DNA from: Klebsormidium nitens
Lineage: Eukaryota > Streptophyta > Klebsormidiophyceae > Klebsormidiales > Klebsormidiaceae
Length of the DNA: 34,675 nucleotides
Direction: 5' to 3'
Assembly (NCBI GenBank): GCA_000708835.1
Contig: DF237717.1
Span: 1 to 34,675 of the forward strand
Part shown: one piece after another, positions 10,615 to 22,600 of the stretch
Numbering within the stretch: the stretch's first letter is position 1
Layout: each line of letters opens with the position of its first letter
Position numbers and translations under genes: made by a program
Notes under the pieces: model-generated
The model's input: the letters and a program-made list of their open reading frames with translations, nothing else
Database searches by the model: none
Told to the model about the DNA's origin: nothing

Positions 10615-13600
10615 CTGTGGAAGAGGACGGGGTTAAGAACATGGTTAAGTAGTAAATTAGGAAACGAGAAGTTCAAGTTGGGTCAAGTTCAAGCACAGCA
10701 GAACCCGTGCCTCTGCAAATGATAGCAACATTTTCTTCGCCCGGTCGCTTCTTGCAAAGAAATGGAAGATCTGAGAGGAGGGCTGAGACCTAGTTAGGAA
10801 GATGAGCACTGGTTTGAATGCACTGCGGGTTAACAAGCCTTGTTCGAGAAAGTGGCAGTACAGACGAGCCTTTCGAAAAGAGGGGTAGGGAGGCCGCCAC
10901 CTGTACTGATGGATGTGTAAGGAAGGCCCCTTGTGCTAAGTGCCGGCTTCTTGTGTGAGTCAGGACAGAGCATTTGCCTTTTCTCCTTTCAAGCCGTAAA
11001 GAATTGGAGGATTCCCATGCTTCAAGAGGCGTAAGCATCACAAACCGCTAGGTACTTCGACCCAAAGCACCCTCCGAGGGAAGTAACAGATTCCTGTCGC
11101 TTTTGACGAGGGCTTTCCCAGTATCGAAAACCAACGACCTTCAACCACCTGTCTGTTTTTTGAGCGGCGACTGACCAGGCGGCAGCAGCGCCCCCATGTC
11201 GCCCTTGATCTTGCGCTGGTAGTCCCGGGGCGCGCGTGCGCCCTGCTCCTCCTCGTCATCTGCCGCCACGTCAGCTGCCACGTCAGCACTGTCGCCCGAC
11301 CGGGATGGTCGGTCCGATCTGGCCGCGGATTCGACATCGAGGGCGCTCATGTCGGCGGCGGTTTCGGCGCGCAACGCGTCTCGTTGCTCCTGAAAGGGCA
11401 GACAATCTATTGAGTTGAGGCTTTGGGTTCAACTAGCGGTGCGGATCAAGTGTGATGTGTGCTCGGCTGCTTTGGCATCTGACCCACATCTTAGGTCCGA
11501 ACAAGAGAAACATCCCCTAGTCTAATTATGAACCCCAGAATGACACGTGCACGGAAGTCGGCATACTCCTTGACCAAAGCCTTCGTTCTGGTTCTGGCTA
11601 TCCACTTGCGGGAAACTGGATAGCAAGCTTCCTTTGACAGCGTTTGGCTGCAAAATCCTCTCCTTTTTCAAGAGGTCCATCTGCTTTTCAAAGTATTTTA
11701 CCTTGATAAAGAAGCTGACGCGATCGTACAGCGCCCCTGGGACGCACTCAAACGGCAGCTCCGAGAGAGCGTCGTCTAAAGACGCGGAGGGGCAGAAGAT
11801 GCCCCGAGGGGTGACGGAAGTCTGCGGGTCGAACTGCGCCCATGCCCGGTCGACGGAAACACGCACTCTGCTCAGGATCGCGGCGGAGGATTGGTGTTCG
11901 GTCCTATTCGGTTATCAGGTCCTATTTATCGGTTCCCATTACTTGGCTGCCAATTAGCTCCTCGAAGATTAGTCAAAGGCGGAATGCATGAAAGATTTGA
12001 CGCGGGGGATTACGGCACTGTGTCCAAAAGCGGTCGACCGAAACACGCACTCTGCATGGGGTGACGGCCGGAATGTAGGTTAGCGGGTCCAAACTGAGCT
12101 GCTCGAAACTCAGAAAAGGGCCGAAATGCAGATGAGTTTTGCAAGTCAATCACGGGGAGAGTTTCAGTGAACGAAGCCTGGTTAGTGGCTCGGTTTTGTG
12201 ATGAGTGCCAAATACGTGCTTTCCTCGTGTCGCGGATTTGTACCGAACAGGTTTCCGAAGGTGAATTTCTGTCGAAAATTCGAGAACCGGAGCCTTTTAA
12301 AGATAGTATGACTAAGCCTGGGAAGGCAGGCGGTTAAGACTAGATTTGGGCCTGGTTAGGCGAGACCTAGAGCAGGACAAACACGGGTATCCCGATAACC
12401 AGCCGTCTGCGAAACGATTTGGTTGGGGGCCGGACAACGTACCGGTGACAGTCGATGTTGTGTTCCAGGTAAGCCGCGATACGAGTGAGGTACTCGTTCT
12501 CGGAGGTTCCCAGGAGGGAGGGGCCGAAGCGCGTCAAGATACGGTGCACTAATACCTGCGTAGAAAGGACGACAAAGTGGTTGGGGGTAGTTCCCTGTGC
12601 GACTCCACGCCTTTTTCTGGAATGAAACCTTCGTGCTACTACCGAGAGCGGACAAATTGCAAGGGAAATGGAAGTTTGAGCTTGGAGAGACGCTTTGCTA
12701 GCAGGGTTGCCGGAGACTGGATGTGACTTTGCATCCTGTTCACTTGTCCACAGTGTGGCAACTCCCTTGGCTTCTTAAGAGGCTTGTCTGCTAGCTTCAC
12801 AGCCCGGGGGACGGGTAGGGTTGGTTTCCTGGTTAGGGTGGGTAGGAGTGCGGAGCGCGTGGGATTTTAAGTTAGGGTTTACTTCGAATGCCGAGATTTC
12901 TGAATATGAGGAGGAAAGCCCCTTGGGAAACATCGGAGTTGCCACTATCTTGATCCCTTGCCAACCCAAGACGTTGAATAGAAGCTCACCAAAATAGAAA
13001 TATGGAAGACCAGAGTCGCGTAGTAACATAGCGTTTTCTTTAGAGCGTTTTACAGCACGAAAGGCGCCTGCTCTCGCTTGAGTAAACGGTTCACAATAGG
13101 CCAGAGCTAAGAGCAAGCGAAGATTCCTTACTGCAGGAAACTATAGGACAAGAGGATTTATGCAGGGGAAAAGCGGTTCCGAAAAGCGCGCGTAGTCTCA
13201 CTCATGCACGTGCAAGCAGTGGTGATGGCTGGTGACGTACGCCAGCGTGGTGGGCCGGGGGCCCAATCACTCATGATTTTTTCACACCACGTCAGTTGCT
13301 GAAACACTCACTTGTGTGAACGTGCGCAGGTTGTGGTGGTGGCTGGTGAGATAAGGCAGCGTCGCAGGAAAGAGGAGCCGAAGCATGTCTTGCTGGACCA
13401 ATCCTGGAGACGAATGCAACACCACGTGGGCTGCAATCATCACGAGCGAGGCTGCCGTCTGCGTGCGGGTGTTCACATCGTTGAGCCAGGGGACGAGGGA
13501 GTCCTTCACCTGCGGGGTGTGAATGGGCGATTGAGAGGGGGCAAAGAGGGGAGTCTGAACAAGGACTTTCTTCGACCAGTTTCTAGAAGACGGAAGAGCG

Positions 13601-16600
13601 GACTTGCAATTGTAAAAGGGATGAGTCTTGACGACATACGCGCAATGGAAGCTTATGCGACTTGACATCGAGGAGGATGTGCGCTCAGAAGTTTTAGAAT
13701 GTTGAGGTGGCCTGCGCGACAGGAAGGCGAAAGAAGAGAATCTTGCTCCGCCTGAGTATTGCAGGGAAAGAAAGTCTTTTACCCCGCAAACGTCAGCAGA
13801 AGCAAGTTCGAGAAGAACCGCTGCCCCTTTGACAAAGCAGAAAGCGCACAAAAACTCAGGTGGCGCGAGTCCAAGTCTCATCACATTGAGGAAGGAAAGA
13901 TAGATAAGGATCGCCAATTGCTCCGCATAACCCCGCGTGGACGACGTGTTTTTGCGGAATACAGCTCGATCGCTCACCAGAGGCACCAAGCAACAGTAGT
14001 TGTGGTTTGCTGAAAGTTGCAAACCGTTGACGTTGGCTCACCAGGTGCGGAAAGCGCGGATGTCACTTGACTGATCCGCATGGTGCCACGAAACGCATCG
14101 TTTCTGCTTTGTGCTGCTTGATCGCCTTTGAAAGAGACGAAGCAAATAACACAAACGGGCACGAGACTGCATTATCAGAGAAATGCCGAATGTCTCACCA
14201 GGTGCGGGAAGCGCAGGTAGACCTGGACCGCAAACTGCTCCACGTACTGCCGCACGGACGACATGTTCTGCACCTGGATCGCGGCCGCAAGCAACGGCTG
14301 CAGTTCTGCCACGTCAGCGCGCTCTAGGAAGGGGCTGAGCACGCACAGCATCTGCCACGTGCGCACTTTTTTCCGATGTGCGATGCTGCCCTTCTTGTAC
14401 AGGTTTTTGGACACGTCCGCATCGCGCGCCTGCACGGACGTCCGGAAGGCGTCAGCATTGCCGAAGTTTCTTCATATTGTCGAAGTTTCCAATTGTTGGA
14501 CCTTTGATGTCTTGTGAATGCATGGACTTTTCGTAAGAATTTTGTACACGTCCGCGTCGCATGTCTGCGCGGACGTCCGGATGCGTCAGCAGTGGCCGCT
14601 GTTCTTCAGATGCTAAAAGTTGTTAGCTGTAGGTGCCGGTTCGGGTTATTGTAGTTTCAGATATGCATCTCCTTGTCAAGCTGAGACAGACGAAAGCAGG
14701 GGCGCGTGAGTACTTGTTCGTGAGTAACTATACTCGTAAGCGCAGGTTATGGTGCGCAGTAATTTGTGGTTAAAACGTGCCGCGAATTGGATGACTGTGG
14801 TTTGAAACGTGCCGCGAAGTGGATGACAGGAAGAACATGATGTACTTTACAGAACGGCACGTTCAGAGTAGGGATGGAGAGGTGACAGAGAACGCCAAAG
14901 CTTCACAATGTGGAGAACGGAACAAAATTCATGGACGCAAAACTTACCGAAAGTCGAGTAGCTCCGTGGAGCAACACCGGTCCAAATGTCCCATAGCCTT
15001 TCGCAACTTCCGGCAGCGTTTTGGACGCCTAAATCAGCGAAAGCGTCCAGTACTTCAAAAGTTTAAACTGCTTCTCACCGAGAAAGCGAGCAGCTACCTA
15101 ATCAGCGCCTGTCCGCCTGTGCGAACGTCCGGTAGCTTTCCGCAGTTTTCTCGGATCGGACCTTTGGGAAAAGGGAAAAACCTTTATCTCCTTAAAACGT
15201 CAAGGATGCAATACTCACCGAGAGAGTAAGAAGGTCCATAAGCAGCGCCTGTCCGAACGTCCGGTAGCGTTCCGCAACGTCCGGCTGCGTTTCGGACGCG
15301 GTGCAGAGGCGCGCCATCTCGTGCACCATCACGGCCACGCTGACGCGGACGTATAGCTCCGAGTTATGGAACACCTGGGGGAATAAGCGGACAGAAACGA
15401 TACATAAGCCACGGACCTCCGTTGAGCTGGCAGGTGAAAGAGAAATACGATATCAATAAGCCCGGATTAAGCAGAACATGGGGGAATATGCGCTGAAGGA
15501 CCAGGGCACAAGACATTTCTGGTGTTGTGCGTCGGGAGGTATATAAGGGTGCGTGTACCGTTTTTGTGGGACACTGGGAAAGGGTAGACGAAGTATGCGT
15601 AATTTACGGCTGGCTGACCACCCTCGTTTTTTCGAAGGTGCGTCATCAGGTCGCATTAAGTGAAGAGTAGCAATATGAGTGCAAAAGCAAGAAGAGAGAC
15701 AAGCTCTGTGGCTTCATCGTCCCTGCTTTGCACCCGTGGCAACGGCATCAATCACGTCATCAAAAGTAGTCCGAAACTCTAAGATGTTGAACGGAGGAAT
15801 GGTACAGAATGCACGCGCACTTCTGTGCGTCCAGGGTCCCTGCTCTGCGACAACTGCAGACCTCTGATCACTTCACCAGAACCAATCCCCAGACAAATGT
15901 GAAAAAGCATAAAACAGATCCCAGAACTTCAAACCATTCAGACAGTCAGGAACCAACAAAATGCGCGCGCACCTCTGTGACTTCGGGGTCTTTGCTCTGC
16001 AGCAACTGTGGTACTTATAAACACCTCTCAGAATTCAGAGATTGGTCTGTTAAAAAGTACGGAACAGAACGCGCGCGCACCTCTGTAAGTTCGGGGTCCC
16101 TGCTCTGCAGCAGCGCCGCGTAGTTGCCGCCGGCAGGCTGCCCCTCCGACAGCATCTCGTCCAGCTCTTCGTCCACGGCGTCCGAACCGTGCAGCGCCAT
16201 GCGGACAGCTTCGGACACGTACAAACGGGCGATGTCCGGATGCCGCAGCCACAGCTCGCAGACCTGGAAATAAACGATGGCGGCTTAGTGTTAACCTCAT
16301 CATAATTAGTCCAGCTTTGTCCAGCTAGCTTAGCATCGACGGCGTCCGAACCGTGCAGAGTCATGCGGACGGCTCCGGACACATACAGCAGGGCGACGTC
16401 CGAAAGTCGCAGCCACAGCTCGCAAACCTGAAACAGAAGGACGGCGGGTTAGGACTTAACCTCGTCGGAACCCCACAGAACAGCGGACTGTTCGTGCTCG
16501 TACAGCAGGGCCGTGTCCGGGTGCGCAGGCAAATCTCGCAAATCTGGAAAGGTTAATGGCGGGTTGTGCTTGACCGCGTCAAAACCAATGGTTTGCCGTG

Positions 16601-19600
16601 GATTCTGTGACCCAGACGGTCAGACGGCTTCGGACAAGTACAGGAGGGTGCCGTCCGGATGCCGCATGAGCCTCCGCTTGGTTTTCTTTATGACGGACCC
16701 GAGTTGCTCTTAACCGGACTCGAAAGCGGCCATCACTTTCGGGGCGCGGCATGAGCAGAATGTTGAGGCAACAATGAACGCGCAGCGCCAGGCGGCGGCG
16801 CTTGCTGCAGGCGGAGCGCTTAATCGCACCTCAGGTATGCGTCACCACTTCTTTCCACCTTGTTGATAAAAGGCACACAGCCCCCAACGTGAACAGGTTC
16901 ACGCATGATTTGTTGTTTACAGAACACCGTCCCCACAAAGATATACCATGCAGACTTTGTTGATCGCACCATCCCCATCGTAAGAAGTTCATACAAACAA
17001 CCGCACTTTCCTATGTCAACTGCGTCCAGAATATTGAACAGGATGGACATATCAAGAATGCTCAGAACGTAGTTCGCCAGTGAGGCTGTAACCAAAGCTC
17101 TTTCGACCCCGTCGCTTCTTGAAGCACTTCACAATAACAAGTACTTAAAGCGCCAAAGATTCAAGACGAAAGTTTTCCACATTATGGCTTTCAGCACTTC
17201 AGAGTCGCACCTACCTGCAAAGCCGCCAATCGGATAGTCCTCGGTGACTTCTGCCCGAGCTGCAGCATCTGCGTCAAAAGCCACCGGAGGGGCCCGGGGT
17301 CTTCCCCCGAGCCGTGCATCTCGGGCCGGGAGAACAGGGACGGGTGGAGAAACGTGGCAAGCACGGATGACGTCACGCTGACGCGGCGCTTACGCAGGTC
17401 GGCGGTGGCGGCCCACGCGGACTCCACGAGGGGCTGCAGAACCTGCGGGAACGGAAGCCGGGAAGGGGTTCGACCGATAAGCAGATCGACGTTGTTTCTA
17501 TTGACTTATCATCAGGAGCTCTTGTTGTTTGCGAAGGCTCTTGATTGCGAAACGTCCCGTACAAACGCGTTTTCACCGCCGGAAGTGAGTACAGGCTGCC
17601 GCTGACAGAATGATGGAAGGCCAGTCGTCAAAAAGATCTGTACAATAGTCAGGGAACAACTCGCCCAAGCACGCAAAATGGTAAGGAGCTAGAACAAGCG
17701 ACTAGGATGTGTCCAGTCCAGGAAGGGTGTAAAAACGCTCATGCTGAGCGCAACCGACCAAAAGCACAGCTGAGCGACTAGAAGCCCAGACCCTGAGTTC
17801 GTCGGATTCTGTAAAAGGTTCTGAAAAGGCGTTTGCCTCTGACCTCCGTCTCCGAGAGCCCTTTCCGCTGCGCCGCCACTCGGAGCATCCCCATCTCGAT
17901 CAGGAACCGCGTGCACCGCAGCATGGGCGTCAGGTACGTTTCTGCGGCGCTTTCCAGCCCGTCCGAAATGTCGTCTAGGACGTCCAAAAGCTGTCCCTCG
18001 GTCAAGAACGGACGAGGTTCCTTCGGGGGGGACGACGGGCGGGCGCTTTTGGGGGGGGAGGACGGACGACTCGCTTTCGGGGGGGAGGGTTTGGCAGACG
18101 GGGGAGGGGGGGGCTGGGCGGCGCAGGTGGCGAGGAGCGCGTCGAGGCAGAGCCATTTGTGCTCGGAGACGGTGCCACGCATGCCCCTGATAGTGAAGTC
18201 TCAGTTAGTCGGAGGGTTTTCGTCGGGAGTTTCAGGGGGACCTCATACAGATAGAAGGCTGAAGGAGAGCCAAGGAGGAATCACGAAGAGACTCTCTGCA
18301 AGTTGCGTAGCGCTTGAGGTTGCTTTCCTGCGTGACATTGCACATGGCTCATCTTTTGAATATCAGTAATCTCTTTCTATTCTAATCTGGCAGCCGGATT
18401 GAAAGGATGTTGACAGCGCAGGTGAGCGAAGCTCTTGATGCGGCGGACCGATTTGGGAAGCCTAGTGGATAGATATGAAGATTGGAATTGCTTTGCTTTT
18501 CTCCGCGCAGGTCTGCGGAGGGATAGCAGTAACGTATTTCGAGATACGAACAATGAATCATTCCGCTGCCATTGTCGCCGAAAGAGCCGGCCCGACCGCC
18601 ACGTCAGCGAGCGCACCTGGGCAGCGAGGGGAACTCGAGCACGTTGGCGGCCGCCCTGCTGACGTCATCCGCCACGTCATCGGCCACCACGGCCAGCGCC
18701 CGGGTGAAGCCCTCCACCGGCTGCTCGTAGTGCTCCTCCGTGACCACCACCAGCGCAGCGCGGCCCTGCAGCGACGTCACTACGAATTAAGCAAAAGGCA
18801 GTGCAACCAAGTATGAAAATTTCGAATACGCAGAATACGACTAGCAAATAGAGACGGAAACGGGAGGTAGTCAGCCAGTAAAAAGGACTGGGACCAATTT
18901 TGACGCCCACCTTTTATCGCTTCCTCCGTTACGCTGGAAACACCCAATTACACAACCGAAGAAGAGGTGCAAAGAACACAAGACCGAAAACGAGAAAAAA
19001 ACAAGAATTGAAAATAAGGACCGACTTTGACGGCCCCTTACTCCGCCCCTCTGCCGCAATGAATCCATAATCCAAGCAGAAAAGATGAAATGCAGAGAAG
19101 TACAAAAATGGCTACAACGACAGCAAGGATAAAAAACTGGTACCATTCAAGGTACCAGCAAGGCGCCCACCTTGGTGCGCGCCTCGGCCGCAACACGAGA
19201 ATCGTGGCACACAAAATCAAAAACAAGACAAAGATTCCTGTTACCTAGACAGCAAGACTTGTCATGACGCCCACCTTGCTGCGCGCCTCGGCCGCGCTAA
19301 CTGCCGCGGCCGCCCGGCAGACGGCGCTGAGGGCTTCCAAGATCGCGGCCCAAAGTTCTGCTTCAGCGGCGGTAGCGGGGAGCGCTTGGTGGGCTCTCAG
19401 AAAGGCGACGAAGTGCCACAAAAACGCGAGGAGGAAGTTGGTGGCGGATTCGGGGTGGGGGGACGGGTTTTGCTGTTGGAGCCAGATGCAGCACTCGGAG
19501 ACGCAAGTGACCGACAAGACCTGCAAGCGCGGAAGCGGGTGTGAGTAAAGCAAATTAGAAGGCACCTTCTTCCCCATTTTCTCAAATCTGACATTCTTCC

Positions 19601-22600
19601 TTATCCTCCTACGCTTTTCCTAAAGATGCAAGGTGTGCTAATGATGCAAACACAACGGCACTTCGGCACTGCAGCAGTTGGACCCCTCACGCCCCTTAAT
19701 GAAGCACGACCGAAGCCGACAAGAACGTTCCCGAGTTGCGCTGTCAAACTCGTGCGCAAAGTCGCAAGAGAATCTTAGCCCGTCGACGTACGCTGCACTT
19801 TGAGGGCGTCGTTGCGGGATCCGACGGCCTCAGATTGTCGAGATTGCTCACCGCACGAGTGACCGTTGTTGCAGCGTTTCCAGTGAGCGCCCGAGGCCCC
19901 CCGCCGAAAACGAGGGTACCCCTCCCTAGCGGTCCCACTCCAGAGTTGGTCGTTGGGGCTCCCGGAATACCCGCTAGCATTCCCGCCCCCTCCCACAGAA
20001 CGGCCGACGCTTTGCCGGCATATGCCGTCAGCTCGTCCATGCACGCGCCGAGGACATTAGCCACGTGGCAGGCCAGCGTGGTCCCACGTGGAGAGGCTCC
20101 GTTGGAGTGGGGGCCGTTCGACGAAGGAGGAGGGTGTTGAGCTTTTGGGGAGCCACGTGGCGGGGCGTCCGGAGGGCACGTGGCAGCGAGAGAACGAAGG
20201 ACGAGGAAAGTCTTTTCGGCTTGGCCTGGGGGGAGGTAGGGGCGGCGGTAGATATCAAGAGCACGGTGTTCGAGGATCTGTCAAGCAGAAAATTGGAAGG
20301 TTTGAGATATAGCAAATGAAGCGTCACGTTACGCATACCTGAACACGATCGCTTTTTTGGTTCAAGAAGCGGATCCTTAGGAGTCAGTAACGAGATAGCT
20401 CAGGATGGGTCGGTTACGTCCCGCCAGGTCAGATTCGCTTCCTGTTTGCTGCTACAGAAGGCAAATTCACCTCTCGGCAAAAAAACTGCAGCCCCTTACG
20501 CAAACGGCGTGAGAACCATTCCGCGTCGCAGACACTCGTTCCCTGCGTCACCCTTTCCAAGTATGATACTGCGGCTTCCGTCAGTACTGTCCCTACGTTT
20601 CAATACTTGGTGGCAACAAAAAGTGGTTAAACGCCAACAGACCACTCCAGCGGTTAAGCACGACTGACAGATCCACCTTTTGATGTTCAGAGCTCGGTTT
20701 CGTTCCGACTTTTTAAGTAATGATTTAGGATCTCGCAGAACAACAACGTCCAACACTTGCATGTACACACAAATTCTGCCGGTGCCCGCGCAGTAAAGGG
20801 TCTTCACCTCCAGCAGCGCTGCCACGTCACCTGACGGCAGCAGCTCGAGCGCCAGAAAAGCGGCCCACTGCTGCGCCTCCTGCTCCCAGCCACGTGTCTC
20901 GTTGGCAGACCCCGCGCCGCCAACTGCCACGTGTCAAACAGTGATACTGATTTGAGGGACGTTATCACAGGATCACGAGCGCAAAAGCCCCGCCCGACGA
21001 CATGACACCGACCAAATGTGTCAAATGGAAGCAGCCCCGTTGCTTTGAAAGACCTTCGTCGCCGTTAAGGCCTTTTATCCCATCGACGGTCAGAAGTCAT
21101 CCTTTTGCAGGTCTTCAATACACCCATTCCACCCTGAAAACCAGCACCAAACGATTGCGTCGCAAGAACAGTGCTGCTGAGATGCTAGTAGGGCACGCCT
21201 TGGCTGTTTGACGATCGCAACAGCGGCGTTTTATCAGCGGTAGCAGCAGCCAGCGAATCAGCAGCGTCGAACGCATGAAGGACAGTTCGTACAACTACCG
21301 CAGGTGGATGCTACATCAAGTTCTTCAGGTTTGCAATACCTGTCGATCCTTCGTCTTGCACGGCAGGCATCAGCGAGGCCTTGTTGCTCGGCAGAGCCGC
21401 CCCGCTGGTGGGTTGGAAAAAAGCCTCCAGTGCTAATGCAAGGCCCGGGGAGAGCCACGAGGAGAAGCGCTCAGCGGCGGCGCCGGAAGGGGGGAGAGCT
21501 GGGGCTACCCACGTCACAAAGTCGTCGCGCAAAGCACCTGAATGTAGAAGAGAAAGGGTTTTACCGTTTGAAGCTTCAGGGTTTTTGAAATTTCTGGGGT
21601 TGCAAAACAGATGAAGTAAAACCAGGCACGGCGCAGGTCTCTACACGCGGTAAGGATCCAGACTCTTGCTTCCAAGATTACCCAAGTGGCATCTCGGAGC
21701 AACTAATGATCCCATTGTCGGGGTAGAAGCGAGCTCTCAAAGTTCGCGGAAGAGGGAGGATCTCAGCAGAGTGAGTTACTGACGACAACGGCAGAAGAGA
21801 TAACTCTATTGCAAACCAGTTGCTCCGGAAGCGTTCCTCAATCAAACGCATTCTGTCCACGCGCCACCTACACAGAAGAAGGAAACTTCCCAGAGACCGA
21901 GTGATCACCAAATCGGACGGCCAAGAAAGAAGGAAGGAGAAAAGATTGCATAATAAGCGTCCGAACAAACTGTATCAGGTAAGGTCGTTCGATAGCCCTC
22001 CGATCTCGTATCTCTTTCGGAAGGCGTCCTTACCTTTTGGACTGAGCAAGTCGTCCGGAAACGCGGCCAGCAGCTTCGCCAGCGCACTGATCGTAAACCC
22101 CGGGGGTTTAGCGGCGCCGGCCGCGGCTTCGAGCGCCTTTCCGCACACAGCGAGCCGGAACCCCGGGTTGTGGAACCGGCGGCTTTCCTGAACCACCGCC
22201 CGCAACCGATCAAGCGCCTCTTCCGTTTGCAATTGCTCCGGTGCGTCCGCCGGAACGACAAGCGGGTTTTCCGGGGCGGAGGAGGAGCGTTTGGGATTGG
22301 AAACGGCTAGAGGTTCCGAAGCGGCCACAAGGCACGAGGCGAGGGTTAGGAGGCCCGGGCGGGAAACGACGCCCGCGAGGCTGACACGTGTCAGCTCGCA
22401 GAGAAAAGGCAGCCGATGAGGGGCGGGAAGAGCGGAGACGAATGAGAGGAAGAAGTCGGAGGCGCGGAGGGTAATGGGGGAAGCCCAGACGCCTCTCGAG
22501 CCTGCATGGAGCCACAGGAAAGCGACAAGTCAATGCACATACACCGCCCGTTCGAGTTTTAAATATCCTTGTAACTTGTACTAATCCAGATGAGATAGAA

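Noticed and set aside
13282-14022. 246-codon minus-strand frame as a separate gene
   Set aside because: Only its 13312-13509 part is real exon (exon 16); the upstream part runs through an intron and an echo copy.
15811-16680. CRISPR-like regular repeat array
   Set aside because: Units are diverged, irregularly spaced and derived from exon 13; the DNA is eukaryotic with spliced genes.
16820-17095. 91-codon minus-strand frame as an extra methyltransferase exon
   Set aside because: Exons 12 and 13 join in phase 0 and continue the family sequence without it; no homology seen.
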